Positions 39,996-48,967 are shown, counted from the first letter of the stretch. The stretch: 64,000 nt of DNA from Deltaproteobacteria bacterium (GCA_016713535.1 JADJOY010000009.1:1-64000); one strand, 5' to 3'. Numbers and translations: made by a program. Notes: a model not told the origin generated them from the letters alone.

Positions 39996-40020
39996 GGCGG
40001 CGACGAAGCGCCGCCCTCCA
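39996..40020. repeat. Single-hairpin intergenic element (copy D)
   Basis: GGCGGCG (39996-40002), loop ACGAAG, CGCCGCC (40009-40015), followed by CTCCAG. Same loop and flank as other elements in the window, with a different stem. It lies between divergent genes; the rest of the 215-base gap (39890-40104) holds TAGTCT near 40072, a possible -10 for the downstream gene. Confidence 0.65.
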
Positions 40021-40104
40021 GCCCGTTCGGCGCAAGGGCGATCCAGATCGTGGTGGCCCATTTAGCTGCTAGTCTGCCGGCCACTTCCAACCAGGAGGCT
40101 CTCG

Positions 40105-40827
40105 ATGAATCATCGATCCCGATCGTCCGCGATCGTCGCGCTCGTGGGTGCGTGCACGGTGAGCTGGGCGCTGACGCACACCGCTCGCGCCGAGGCGCAG
40201 GCGCCGCCGGCCCCGCCGATGCCGGCGCACGGTGGCATGGGCGACATCCCACCCGGCCATCCGCCGATGGGCGGCGGCGGCATGGGCGCTCCCATGGGAG
40301 GCATGGGCATGGGCGGCTCGATGACGCCGCCGGTCGCCGCCAAGCCCGACGCCGAGGGGTTGATCCACGCCGCCGGCATCAAGTTCGCGCTGCCCTCCGG
40401 CTGGACGAGCGAGATCCCGAGCTCCGTCATGCGACTGGTGCAGGCCGCGATCCCCGGCGACAAGGGCAAGGCCGACCTGGTGGTCTTCCACTTCGGCACC
40501 GGCCAGGGCGGCGACGCCCAGTCGAACCTCGACCGCTGGGTGGCGCAGGTGGACTCGGCGGAGGGCACCAAGCCCGAGCGTGATTCCTTCGACGTGAAGG
40601 CGGGCGACGCGAGCTACAAGGTCTCGACCGTCACGGTGCCCGGCACGCTCAAGGCCGGCGGCATGGGGGTCGGGGTCAAGGAAGCACAGCCGGGCTCGCG
40701 GCTGCTCGGCGCCGTGATCGAGGGCAAGGGCGGCCCGTGGTTCTTCAAGATCACCGGCCCCGACGCGACCGTGAAGGACGCCCAGCCGGCGTTCGTGAAG
40801 ATGCTGAAGGGGCTACGCCCAGAGTGA
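40105..40827 (+). CDS. Exported protein with Met/Gly-rich linker
   Basis: 240 residues. Signal peptide ending RAEAQAP, then a low-complexity Pro/Gly/Met linker at about 35-75 (GGGGMGAPMGGMGMGG). The C-terminal globular part (about 85-240) starts GIKFALPSGWTSEIP and ends FFKITGPDATVKDAQPAFVKMLKGL, a pattern I have seen in exported proteins of planctomycetes and deltaproteobacteria, without known function. The Met-rich linker could bind copper(I), which is speculation. AGGAGG six bases upstream fixes the ATG. Overlaps tail-to-tail by 15 bases with the next gene. Confidence 0.8.
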   Translation: MNHRSRSSAIVALVGACTVSWALTHTARAEAQAPPAPPMPAHGGMGDIPPGHPPMGGGGMGAPMGGMGMGGSMTPPVAAKPDAEGLIHAAGIKFALPSGWTSEIPSSVMRLVQAAIPGDKGKADLVVFHFGTGQGGDAQSNLDRWVAQVDSAEGTKPERDSFDVKAGDASYKVSTVTVPGTLKAGGMGVGVKEAQPGSRLLGAVIEGKGGPWFFKITGPDATVKDAQPAFVKMLKGLRPE

Positions 40828-41961
40828 CTTGGTGTCCGGGTCGGGCGCCTGCACGGCGCCCGGCTCGCCGCTAGCCGGCCGCGCCGCCGCGTCGCTCGCG
40901 ACCCGCACCACCGGCCCTTGCGACGCGGCGTTCGCGTCGAGCCCGAGCCCGTCGATGAAGGTGCGCATCTCGCGCACCGGTCCGCGCAGGTAGCGGAACA
41001 TCTCGACGTGGCCGCCCTCGAACCACGCGAGGTGCGGCTCTTCCCAGCGCGTCCACAGCGCCTTGAGGCGCTCGGGGCGCAGGATGCGGTCGTATTTGCC
41101 CGCGATCAGCAGGATGCGGTCCTTGGGGATCGCCGGCTTGAGCTCCTGGAAGCCGAGCTCGCGGAGGTAGTCGCCGACGTGCTCGGGACCCCAGCCGAAG
41201 GTCGCGAGCTCACGGCGGAAGCGCGTGAGCAGCGACGCCTCGAGCATCACCGACGGCAGGTCGAGGTGCGCTGCGATCGAGATCGCGAACGCGAGCTTGG
41301 GCTCCACGCACGCGGTGGTGAGCGTCATCATGCCGCCCAGGCTCGCGCCCGACATGCCGACCGGGCCCTGGCCGGTCGAGTCGAGCCAACCGATCAGTGC
41401 GCGCGCGTCGACCACCGTCTGGCGGATCGCCTCGATGGTGCGCACCAGGTCGGCGGTCCAGAAGTACTCACCGTGGAAGAGCGAGCCCTTGGGCCGGCGC
41501 TTGCCGTGATAGGGGAGCTGCATGCGGGCCACGTGCATCCCGAGCTTGCGAGCCAGCCCGGGGAGCATGTTGCGCTCCTCCCACTTGAAGTCGGGCTGCA
41601 TCCACGAGTGCAGGTAGATCAGCGTCGGGAGCTCGGGGCGCGCGAGGTGGCGGATCCACTGCACGTGGACCGTCGCGTTGGCCTGGTACTCGGCCTCGTG
41701 ACGGCGCCGGAAGTGGTCGCTGATCGGCTCGTGGGGCGAGGCGAACGACAGGTCCTCGCACAGGAACTCGGCGTTTCGCCAGCGCGGCCTGATGTCGACC
41801 CGCTCCGGCAGCCGTGGCTCGGGCATGAGCTCCGCGGGCGTGTGCCCGTGGAACTGCTCGAGCTGGTGGAGCGTGTTGGGGTTGGGCGGGCTACGACGGT
41901 GGAGAACACCCGCGAGGGTGCTCGCCGTTTCATCCAGCAGGCGCGAGATCCTGTGGCCCAT
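40813..41961 (-). CDS. Alpha/beta hydrolase-fold protein (possibly ABHD18-like)
   Basis: 382 residues. Landmarks: PTLIYLHSWMQPD, VARMQLPYHGKRRP, nucleophile elbow GMSGASLGGMMTL (Ser about residue 206), IAGKYDRILRPE with the acid and WFEGGHVEMFRY with the His. The large N-terminal region and PYHGKR wording recall the ABHD18 branch, not firmly. No signal peptide. It is divergent from the small gene at 42067. Confidence 0.82.
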   Translation of the reverse strand: MGHRISRLLDETASTLAGVLHRRSPPNPNTLHQLEQFHGHTPAELMPEPRLPERVDIRPRWRNAEFLCEDLSFASPHEPISDHFRRRHEAEYQANATVHVQWIRHLARPELPTLIYLHSWMQPDFKWEERNMLPGLARKLGMHVARMQLPYHGKRRPKGSLFHGEYFWTADLVRTIEAIRQTVVDARALIGWLDSTGQGPVGMSGASLGGMMTLTTACVEPKLAFAISIAAHLDLPSVMLEASLLTRFRRELATFGWGPEHVGDYLRELGFQELKPAIPKDRILLIAGKYDRILRPERLKALWTRWEEPHLAWFEGGHVEMFRYLRGPVREMRTFIDGLGLDANAASQGPVVRVASDAAARPASGEPGAVQAPDPDTKSLWA

Positions 41962-42066
41962 GTCGCCGCTCCGGCACCGAATTGACGCAGCGCGTAGACC
42001 ATAGCGCCACGCTCACGCCGGGAGCAACGCCGCGCGGCGGCGGCGTGCTGCTATTGTTAGAAGCCG

Positions 42067-42360
42067 ATGATCGATCGAATCGCAGAGGCGTTGCTCGCCG
42101 AGCTCGACCGGGCGCTCGAGGGCGGGCTCACCACCGGTTCCCCCGAGACGAGCGCGGCGGTGAAAGATGCGCTGACGAAGGGCCTCGTCGAGACGTACCG
42201 CGAGTGCGCGTCGGGGATGCGCGAGCGTGCGTTCCGCGCCGCGCGCGGCGTCGCCTACGAGCGCACCAAGGCGGGCGCCGAGGTCGAGGCGAAGGGCGCC
42301 GAGTCCGCCGCCGAGGCGATCCGCGCCCTCGACGTCGAGCCCCCCGAGGAGGCGCCGTGA
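42067..42360 (+). CDS. Small helical protein of unknown function
   Basis: 97 residues, Ala/Glu-rich, likely all-helical and soluble. The reading MIDRIAEALLAELDRALEGG and the regular charge pattern suggest coiled-coil or amphipathic helices. TATTGT at about 42052 lies 15 bases before the ATG, so the leader may be very short. Its TGA overlaps the GTG of the next gene (GTGA), so the two are probably one unit. Family not recognised. Confidence 0.7.
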   Translation: MIDRIAEALLAELDRALEGGLTTGSPETSAAVKDALTKGLVETYRECASGMRERAFRAARGVAYERTKAGAEVEAKGAESAAEAIRALDVEPPEEAP

Positions 42361-42746
42361 TCGCGCCGTTCGCGGCGGCGTGCCCGTCGTGTGGCGCCGC
42401 GGACGCGCGCCGCGAAGCGAATCCCGGCATCGGCGTGGGCTACGCGGTGATGGGGGTGTTCCTCATCCACATCGCGTTCGCCGTCGAGTGGTACGGCGGC
42501 GTCGGGGTGATGCACCAGGTGCTCGGCTGGGGTCTCGCGCTGAGCGCCACGTGGGGACTGATCCAGGATGGTCGCGCCCTCGCGACGGGTGCTCCCACCT
42601 CGCGGTTCTGGATCGAGACCCGCAGCCGCTGCGACGCATGCGGCGCGACCACGCGCTACGCGACGGCGCAGCGCGTGACGCGCGTGCTGTTGCTCGCCAC
42701 GTTCGCGATCTTCGCGTACCTGCGCTTCGCGCCGCCGAGCGTGTGA
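42357..42746 (+). CDS. Zinc-ribbon membrane protein of unknown function
   Basis: 129 residues. A CPSCGAADA knuckle near the N-terminus and CDACGATT near residue 99 form a split zinc ribbon around two hydrophobic segments (VGYAVMGVFLIHIAFAV and VLGWGLALSATWGLI); a third segment ends the protein. Start GTG overlaps the preceding stop. The second zinc-type pair being separated by a membrane hairpin suggests that both ends are on the same side of the membrane. Confidence 0.72.
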   Translation: MIAPFAAACPSCGAADARREANPGIGVGYAVMGVFLIHIAFAVEWYGGVGVMHQVLGWGLALSATWGLIQDGRALATGAPTSRFWIETRSRCDACGATTRYATAQRVTRVLLLATFAIFAYLRFAPPSV

Positions 42747-42754
42747 GCGGCCGG

Positions 42755-42840
42755 CGGGGGCACGGAGGCCCCCGCGCTCTGAACACCATCGTAGCGACGG
42801 GGGTTCCATCCCCCGTCGCCAGCCGGATCATGATCCGGCT
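42755..42840. repeat. Two-hairpin intergenic element (copy E) plus a 20-bp perfect palindrome
   Basis: Hairpin 1: CGGGGGC (42755-42761), loop ACGGAG, GCCCCCG (42768-42774). Hairpin 2: GCGACGGGGG (42794-42803), loop TTCCAT, CCCCCGTCGC (42810-42819). Then AGCCGGATCATGATCCGGCT at 42821-42840, a perfect 20-base palindrome that reaches the stop codon of the minus-strand gene. Bases 42785-42820 are identical to 57088-57123. It fills the gap between convergent genes. Confidence 0.82.
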
Positions 42841-45053
42841 CAGAACGTCAGCTCGCCGGGTCGCCAGCGCATCGTCACGAGCGCTTGCCAGGTGCGCGGC
42901 GTGCGGTCCGACACGAACGGGCCCACCCAGCCCTGGATCTGGTTCTCGGGCTTCGACCAGTAGCTGTAGCCCGCCTCCAGGCCGACGCTGAACAGGCTCC
43001 AGCCACGCGCCTCGGTGTTCGACGGACGGCCGGCTTCGGTGTCCTCCCGCACGGGCGCGGTCAGGCCGAGCGGGAAGTGACGGAAGAGCTTGAGCCCCGC
43101 CTCGAAGTTCTGGTCGCTCGCCTCCGAGAGGTCCTGGCGATAGCCGGTGTAGGCCTGCATCTCCCAGCGCATGTCGCGGGTGCGGGCGAGCCCCCGGATG
43201 CCGACCACGGCACGCGGCGACACGTCGGTCTCCGGTCGCGCGCTGGCGGTCGACCCGGCGTCCTCCTCGGGGACCGTGCCGGGCCACACGCTCTCGAGGC
43301 TCACGCCGACGTACGGCAGCAGGCGCTTGGTCAGGTAGTCGCGGGTGTTGGCGTTGCCGAAGGCGTTGGCGACGGCGTCGAACTCGAACGCGCGGATCGC
43401 GCTGCGGCCGGTCGCGCCGTCGTACTGGAACTCGCCGACGCTGCCGCCGAGGCCCCAGATGCCACCCGGCTTGCAGGCGCGGAACCACGCCGCCAGCGGC
43501 GGATGGAGCTCGTCGCTCTCCTGATCGCGGCAGAAGTAGACCGCGTCCGACTGGGCCACCACGAAGCGCGCCACCAGGTCGCGGCGCCCGCGGTCGTCGT
43601 TCACGTCGAAGATGAACGCGCGGATGTCGCCGCCCGGGATGTCGGCGTCGAGGACGCGGATCTCGCCGCCACCGGCGAGACGACCATCGTCGTTGACCGA
43701 GGCGCCGACGTTGACCTTGAGGTCGAGGAGATGGAAGCCGGCGACGCGTCCTTCCATCTGGATGCGGCAGATCGGGTCCGACGAGCCGCAGCTCCCCGAC
43801 GCGGCTTCGCTCGTCGAGACCGGCGCCCCGGCCGCCGCCTCCGCGGAGGTCGCGGGATCGCTCACCGGAGACCCCTCGTCGCCGGCCGAAGCGGAGGCCA
43901 CCGGCGCGGGCCGCGGCCGGTGGGGCGCGTCCGGGCTCTCGAAGTCGGGGCCGAGCTCGCTGACCATCTGATCGCGGATGGTGGCGATGATCCAGCCGAA
44001 GTCGAGCGAGGTGATGCGCTCGATCGCGAGCGCGGGGAACGGGGTGCCGCGCATGAGCTGGGTGTCGGGATCGAGCTCGAGCCGGTAGAAGTTCGTGAGC
44101 GGCTCACCGTCGGGAGCCTTCTCGGGCGCGACGCGTGGCACCGCGGGCTCGTTGCGTCCCTCGCACAGCGCCGCGTTGGCGCCCGGGACGCGCCACGGCG
44201 TCACCACCGGGCCGACGTCGAGATAGCGACGCGTGACGAGGTCGGTGTCGGGGACGAAGCGACGGCTATCCCACCACAGCCCGTCGACCATCTGGAACGC
44301 GCGCCGCGTCGAGCTTCCCGGCACCGGATCGAGGGCCTGCGTGGCGGCGATGATCCCCGCCTCGACGGCGTCGTCGAACGGCTTCGGCGAGAGGTACGCG
44401 GCGAGCCCGATCTCGGTGCCCATCACGTTCGAGTAGAAGTCCTCGGGCGAGAACGCCGACAGCCGCTCCGGGAAGATCGGGACCAGCGAGAAGCCGTACC
44501 AGCTCGCGATCTCGTGCCACACCGAGAGGTCGAGCGCGATGCGTCGCGCCACCAGCCGCACCAGCTCCTCGCGATCACCGGGCAGGCTGCGCGCCGGGAA
44601 GATCAAACGCCGCGGGCCGGCCTCCCCGGGGAGCTCGAGCACCTGGCCCGAGCCGAGCATCGCCTCGGTCTGCGTCAGCAGGTAGCCGGTCCAGTCTGCG
44701 TTGTCGCGAACGTGAGCGAGATCGACGAAGCCGCCGCCGCACGTGTAGAGGTGGGCGTTGCGCTCGTCGATCCGGAGCGCTCCGGCGTAGCTGTGCTTGC
44801 CGAAGGGTCGGGACGCGGACACGTTCCCGATCCGGATCGGGAACTCGATCGTGCCGATCTTGGGCGCCAGGTTGTAGCCGAAGGCGCAGCACGCGCGCAT
44901 CGTGGGCGCCTGATCGGCGGGCGCGGGCGGCAGCGCCAGCGCGGGGCTCGCGAGCGCCGCGAGCAGCGTGATCACCCCCGCGACGCGCAGCGCGACCACG
45001 CCGGACCGCGGACACACGCCGCCACGAGGTAGCCTTCCGAACCGTTCGTCCAT
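42840..45053 (-). CDS. Exported protein, N-terminal DUF4056-like region and C-terminal barrel-like region
   Basis: Up to 737 residues. Signal peptide (VITLLAALASPALALPP) then MRACCAFGYNLAPKIGTIEFP, which resembles the opening of DUF4056 proteins as I remember them, and VWHEIASWYGFSLVP with a possible active-site HE. A low-complexity Ala/Ser/Pro linker lies near residue 370-420. The C-terminal third has repeated amphipathic strands and ends GELTF, with an aromatic last residue, consistent with an outer-membrane barrel. Start is uncertain: ATG 45053 has no good ribosome site, and a GTG just before the hydrophobic run is possible. Divergent from xth. Confidence 0.72.
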   Translation of the reverse strand: MDERFGRLPRGGVCPRSGVVALRVAGVITLLAALASPALALPPAPADQAPTMRACCAFGYNLAPKIGTIEFPIRIGNVSASRPFGKHSYAGALRIDERNAHLYTCGGGFVDLAHVRDNADWTGYLLTQTEAMLGSGQVLELPGEAGPRRLIFPARSLPGDREELVRLVARRIALDLSVWHEIASWYGFSLVPIFPERLSAFSPEDFYSNVMGTEIGLAAYLSPKPFDDAVEAGIIAATQALDPVPGSSTRRAFQMVDGLWWDSRRFVPDTDLVTRRYLDVGPVVTPWRVPGANAALCEGRNEPAVPRVAPEKAPDGEPLTNFYRLELDPDTQLMRGTPFPALAIERITSLDFGWIIATIRDQMVSELGPDFESPDAPHRPRPAPVASASAGDEGSPVSDPATSAEAAAGAPVSTSEAASGSCGSSDPICRIQMEGRVAGFHLLDLKVNVGASVNDDGRLAGGGEIRVLDADIPGGDIRAFIFDVNDDRGRRDLVARFVVAQSDAVYFCRDQESDELHPPLAAWFRACKPGGIWGLGGSVGEFQYDGATGRSAIRAFEFDAVANAFGNANTRDYLTKRLLPYVGVSLESVWPGTVPEEDAGSTASARPETDVSPRAVVGIRGLARTRDMRWEMQAYTGYRQDLSEASDQNFEAGLKLFRHFPLGLTAPVREDTEAGRPSNTEARGWSLFSVGLEAGYSYWSKPENQIQGWVGPFVSDRTPRTWQALVTMRWRPGELTF

Positions 45054-45146
45054 GAGGGGGCCGCGGCGCCCGGATGGCGCGGGAGCGCCATCTTGCACGC
45101 TGCCCCGATGACCGTCGAGGGGACGGACAGGCCCCCGCAGGAGACC

Positions 45147-45959
45147 ATGGCATCCGAGCGCCCGCATCGAATCGTCTCGTGGAACGTGAACGGTATCCGC
45201 GCCGTCGCGAAGAAGGGTTTTCGCGACTGGCTCGACTCGAGCGGTGCCGAGATCGTGGGTCTGCAGGAAGTCCGCGCGAGCCACGACCAGATCCCTCCCG
45301 ACGTCCACGGGCTCGACGGCTGGCACTATCACTGGGTGTGCGCCGAGCGCGCCGGCTACAGCGGTGTCGGGCTCATGGCGCGGCGCCCCCACGACGAGGT
45401 GCGCTGCACCCTCGGCGTGCGCACCCTCGACTGCGAGGGGCGGCTCGTCATGGCGCGCTTCGGCGCGCTCACGGTGGTCAACGGCTACTTCCCGAACGGC
45501 AACGGACCCGACCGCGACAACAGCCGCATTCCCTTCAAGCTGCGCTTCTACAAGAAGCTCTTCGAGGTGCTCGAGGCGGAGAAGGCGCGCGGCGCGCGGA
45601 TCCTGGTGATGGGCGACTTCAACACCGCCCACGAGGAGATCGACATCGCGCGGCCGAAGGAGAACCGCGAGACCAGCGGCTTCACCGCGATCGAGCGCAA
45701 GGAGATGTCGCGCTGGCTCGCGAAGGGCTGGGTCGACACCTTCCGCCACTTCGAGAAGGGCGCCGGCCACTACACGTGGTGGAGCCAGCGCTTTGGCGTG
45801 CGCGAGAAGAACATCGGCTGGCGCATCGACTACGTGCTGGCGTCGCCCGCGGCGATGGAGTTCGTGCGCGGCGCCGCGATCCATCCCGAGATCAAGGGAT
45901 CCGACCACTGCCCGATCAGCGTCGACGTCGACGACGCGATCTTCCGAGGTTCGCCATGA
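45147..45959 (+). CDS. xth: Exodeoxyribonuclease III
   Basis: 270 residues, AP endonuclease/3'-5' exonuclease of base-excision repair. All ExoIII blocks are present: VSWNVNGIRA, GLQEVRA, NGYFPNGNG, VMGDFNTAHEEIDI, GWRIDYVLAS and the final SDHCPI with catalytic Asp-His. ATG 45147 is preceded by AGGAG with a short three-base gap; ATG 45108 is an alternative. The stop overlaps the next start by two bases (CCATGA), so translation of the DUF1820 protein is likely coupled. Confidence 0.96.
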   Translation: MASERPHRIVSWNVNGIRAVAKKGFRDWLDSSGAEIVGLQEVRASHDQIPPDVHGLDGWHYHWVCAERAGYSGVGLMARRPHDEVRCTLGVRTLDCEGRLVMARFGALTVVNGYFPNGNGPDRDNSRIPFKLRFYKKLFEVLEAEKARGARILVMGDFNTAHEEIDIARPKENRETSGFTAIERKEMSRWLAKGWVDTFRHFEKGAGHYTWWSQRFGVREKNIGWRIDYVLASPAAMEFVRGAAIHPEIKGSDHCPISVDVDDAIFRGSP

Positions 45960-46336
45960 GCACCCCCAAGCCCAGCGCCACCAAGAAGAAGACCTACCGC
46001 GTGCGGTTCCAGAACGAGGGGCGGATCTTCGAGATCTACGCCCGCGAGGTGGGCCAGGGAATGCTGTTCGGCTTCGTCGAGGTGGCGGACCTGGTGTGGG
46101 GCACCAAGTCGAGCGTCATCATCGACCCGAGCGAGCAAGAGCTGCGCAACGAGTTCGCGGGGGTCACGCGCATCCACATCCCGATGCACGCGCTGGTGCG
46201 CATCGACGAGGTCGAGAAGAGCGGCACCGGCAAGATCGTCGCGCTGCCGGGCGCGGCGGGCGCCAAGGGTGGCGGCTCGTCGGCGCCGGTGCCGATCTAC
46301 ACGCCCACGCCCAGGGGGCCGGGCGCGGGCGGCTGA
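45956..46336 (+). CDS. DUF1820 family protein
   Basis: 126 residues. The core YRVRFQNEGRIFEIYAREV, LFGFVEVADLVWG, VIIDPSEQELRNEF and IPMHALVRIDEVEK is the DUF1820 pattern in full. Function is unknown; a Gly/Pro-rich tail of about 30 residues follows. Tightly coupled with xth upstream, a neighbourhood that hints at nucleic-acid metabolism but proves nothing. Confidence 0.93.
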   Translation: MSTPKPSATKKKTYRVRFQNEGRIFEIYAREVGQGMLFGFVEVADLVWGTKSSVIIDPSEQELRNEFAGVTRIHIPMHALVRIDEVEKSGTGKIVALPGAAGAKGGGSSAPVPIYTPTPRGPGAGG

Positions 46337-46352
46337 GCGGGCGCGACCGGTG

Positions 46353-48641
46353 ATGGGTCGGGCGGCGCGCCGCCGCATCCGGCGCCTCGCGTGCGCGGCG
46401 CTCGCGCTGGCGAGCGGGTGCTCGTCCGGCTCGGGCCCCGACGCCGCGGGCGGGGGCGCCGTGACCTCGGCGCCGCCGGTGGTGGCGGTCGAGCCCGCGG
46501 CGGGCAGCGACGGGCTGGCGACGAGCGCCGTGTTCCGGGTGCGCTTCGCGGGCGCGGTCGACGTGGCCGCGGCCGCGACGCGGATCCACCTCGTGGTCGC
46601 GGGGCGCGCGGCTCGAGCGCGGGTGCGCGCCGGTGGCGTGGACGATGCTTCGATCGCGATCGATCCGGTCGAGCGGCTGCCGGGCGACGCGGCGGTCGAG
46701 GTGCGGCTCGACGCGGGGCTGGCCACGCGCGACGGCGCGACGCTCGCAACGCCGCTCGCGTTCCGCTATCGCACCGGGGCGGGCGCCGCGGGTCCGCAGG
46801 TCGCGTTCGATCCGCTCGCCGGCGAGCTCCGCCCGTTCCCGAGCGACCTCTTCACCACCGCCGACCGGACCCGCCCGGGCGGGCGGCGGATCGACGTCTG
46901 GAACACCGCGCTGCCGTCCTTCATCGGCCTCGAGCGCGAAGGCGAGCTCGACGGCTTCGACCCGTCGAGCCGGATGATGATCGCGCTGTCGGGGCCGATC
47001 GAGCTCGCGAGCTTGCCGCCCGACGACGCGAGCGCGGACCCGGCGGCGAGCGTGATCCTGACCGTGGCCGATCCGGCGGCGCCCGACTTCGGCGTGCCGA
47101 TCCCGTTCCTCGCTCGCTACGAGCCGCTCGGCCTCACCCTCGACCCGCCGAGCCACACGCTCATGATCCGCGCGCTGCGCCCGCTCGCCACCGGCACCCG
47201 GCACGCGCTGGTGGTGACGCGCCGGCTGCGCGGCGCGGACGGCGGCGAGCTCGAACCCTCGGCGACGCTGCAGGCGGCCCTCGCCGGCGAGCGCGGCACG
47301 GCGCTCGGCAACCCGCGCCTCGAGACCTACGCCGCGGGCCTTCGCGACACCGCCGACGCGCTCTCGGCAGTGCTTCCCCTCGGCCGCGAGGACCTCGCCG
47401 GGATGACCGCGTTCACCACCGCCTCCCACGAGGCGCTCACGGCGCGGCTCGTGCGGCTGGTGGACGCCGAGGTCCGCACCGCGGCGGCAAAGCCCCCGCG
47501 CTTTCGTGTCGAGTCCACCGAGGTCCGCGGCGACGAGGTGATCGTCCACGGCCAGCTCTCGGCCTACGACTTCCGCGGCGAAGACGGCCGGCTGGTCGAC
47601 GCCCGCTTCGCGAGCGTGCCGGTCACCGCTCCCCCCGTGGAGCTCGGCGTGCTGCTCTCGCTGCCGGAGCGCGCGCGGCGGGCGCCGGTGGTGATCTACG
47701 GCCACGGCATCGACGCCTCGAAGGAGCAGGTCCTCGACTACTCGGACGCGATGGCCGCGGCGGGGCTGGCGACGATCGGCATCGACTTCGTCGAGCACGG
47801 CACGCGCTACACCGGCTCGCTGCTGCCCGCGCTCTCCTTCTTCCACGTCGACGACCTGCCGGCGATGAAGGACAGCGTGCGCCAGACGATCGCCGACCTG
47901 GTCGAGCTCGAGCGCTGCGTGGCGACCGGCCTGAACGGCCTCGACGTGCTGCCGCTCGGCGCTCCCGACGGCGTTCCCGACCTCGACGGCGAGCGCATCG
48001 CCTACCTCGGCGAGTCGTTCGGCGGCATCCTCGGCACGCTCTTCGTCGCCGTCGATCCCGCCCTCGACGCCGCGGTCCTCATGATCGCCGGCGGCACCTG
48101 GACCGACGTGATCACCGAGGAGCTCAAGCTCCAGCCCGGCTTCGGCGGCTTCGACTTCCTCGCCGACCTGGCCCACGCCACTCACCTGCCGACCGGCCTC
48201 GTCTACACCGCGATCGCCGCGGCGCAGAACGTCCTCGCTCCCGGCGACCCGCTCGCCTACGCGCCGCACGTCCTCGCCGAGCGCTTCCCCGGCGCCGCGC
48301 CGGCGATGCCGCTGATGCAGCTCGAGGTCATCGACGACGACGTGGTGCCCAACCCGTCCAACGAGTCGCTCGCCCGCGCGCTCGGCCTCCCCCAGCTCGT
48401 GCCCGCGCACCGCGACGTCGTGGGCCTCGCGCGCGCGCCCTACCCCGCCGCCGGCAACGGTCCTGGCGAGCTCACCGCCGGGCTGGTCCAGTACCGCACC
48501 TTCCTCGACGGCAGCGTCGCCACCCACACCGGCGTCGCCTTCGCCAAGGACCTCCACCAGCACGTCGGCGAGTTCCTGGCCGAAGCGCTCACCTCCCGCG
48601 GCCCCACCATCCTCCCGCCCCCCGCCGATCGTCCGCGCTGA
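46353..48641 (+). CDS. Lipoprotein alpha/beta hydrolase with N-terminal Big-5-like domain
   Basis: 762 residues. Lipobox LALASGC; then a Big-5/Ig-like domain (about 35-150, VVAVEPAAGSDGLATSAVFRV) and a hydrolase unit with RPFPSDLFTT, VVIYGHGID, nucleophile elbow YLGESFGGILG (Ser about residue 556), then GDPLAYAPHVL and IDDDVVP with the likely acid, and CATHTG-type His near the end (VATHTGVAF). It is the intact paralogue of the TAG-split gene at 14315-17158. A GTG at 46350 directly precedes the ATG. Follows DUF1820 by 16 bases. Confidence 0.88.
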   Translation: MGRAARRRIRRLACAALALASGCSSGSGPDAAGGGAVTSAPPVVAVEPAAGSDGLATSAVFRVRFAGAVDVAAAATRIHLVVAGRAARARVRAGGVDDASIAIDPVERLPGDAAVEVRLDAGLATRDGATLATPLAFRYRTGAGAAGPQVAFDPLAGELRPFPSDLFTTADRTRPGGRRIDVWNTALPSFIGLEREGELDGFDPSSRMMIALSGPIELASLPPDDASADPAASVILTVADPAAPDFGVPIPFLARYEPLGLTLDPPSHTLMIRALRPLATGTRHALVVTRRLRGADGGELEPSATLQAALAGERGTALGNPRLETYAAGLRDTADALSAVLPLGREDLAGMTAFTTASHEALTARLVRLVDAEVRTAAAKPPRFRVESTEVRGDEVIVHGQLSAYDFRGEDGRLVDARFASVPVTAPPVELGVLLSLPERARRAPVVIYGHGIDASKEQVLDYSDAMAAAGLATIGIDFVEHGTRYTGSLLPALSFFHVDDLPAMKDSVRQTIADLVELERCVATGLNGLDVLPLGAPDGVPDLDGERIAYLGESFGGILGTLFVAVDPALDAAVLMIAGGTWTDVITEELKLQPGFGGFDFLADLAHATHLPTGLVYTAIAAAQNVLAPGDPLAYAPHVLAERFPGAAPAMPLMQLEVIDDDVVPNPSNESLARALGLPQLVPAHRDVVGLARAPYPAAGNGPGELTAGLVQYRTFLDGSVATHTGVAFAKDLHQHVGEFLAEALTSRGPTILPPPADRPR

Positions 48642-48651
48642 CCCACCCGTT

Positions 48652-48752
48652 GGGGGCTGGGGGGGGGGCGGGGGGGGGGCGGGGCCCGCTCGGCCGCCGA
48701 TCGTCTCGACGACGCGCCCCGCTCGGCCGCCGATTCTTCCCGTAGGGGCGGG
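48652..48752. repeat. G-run cluster and short direct repeat after the hydrolase gene
   Basis: Runs of 5, 10, 10 and 4 G (48652-48656, 48659-48668, 48670-48679, 48681-48684) separated by one or two bases could form a G-quadruplex. CCCGCTCGGCCGCCGAT occurs twice, from about 48684 and 48718, and GGGCGGGG, loop CCCGT, CCCCGCCC forms a hairpin near 48747. Together with the operator-like array it fills the 326 bases between 48642 and 48967. Confidence 0.75.
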
Positions 48753-48859
48753 GCCCGTCCCCGCCCGCAGCTCCGAATCACGCCTCCCAGAGGCCCCCAG
48801 ACGCCCCAAGACAGCCCCTTTTGCCCCGAGTCCCGCGAAAACCCGTCTGTGGAGCTTTA

Positions 48860-48958
48860 GCTTTACAAATTTGTAGAGCATCAGCTTTACGATTTTGTAT
48901 AGCAAGTGCTTTACAACCGGGCCGCCGCGATGCGCCGCGTCGAGGCCATCTGTACAAT
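48860..48958 (+). promoter_or_regulatory. Operator-like array of three units at exact 24-base spacing, with -10-like element
   Basis: GCTTTAC begins at 48860, 48884 and 48908. Within units 1 and 2 lie the palindromes TACAAATTTGTA (48864-48875, perfect) and TACGATTTTGTA (48888-48899, near-perfect); unit 3 keeps only TACAA. The stretch is A+T-rich in a very GC-rich genome. TACAAT at 48953-48958, ten bases before the ATG at 48968, looks like a -10 hexamer. Likely a cooperative binding site for a dimeric regulator of the exported nuclease/phosphatase-like gene. Confidence 0.6.
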
Positions 48959-48967
48959 CGAAGGACC

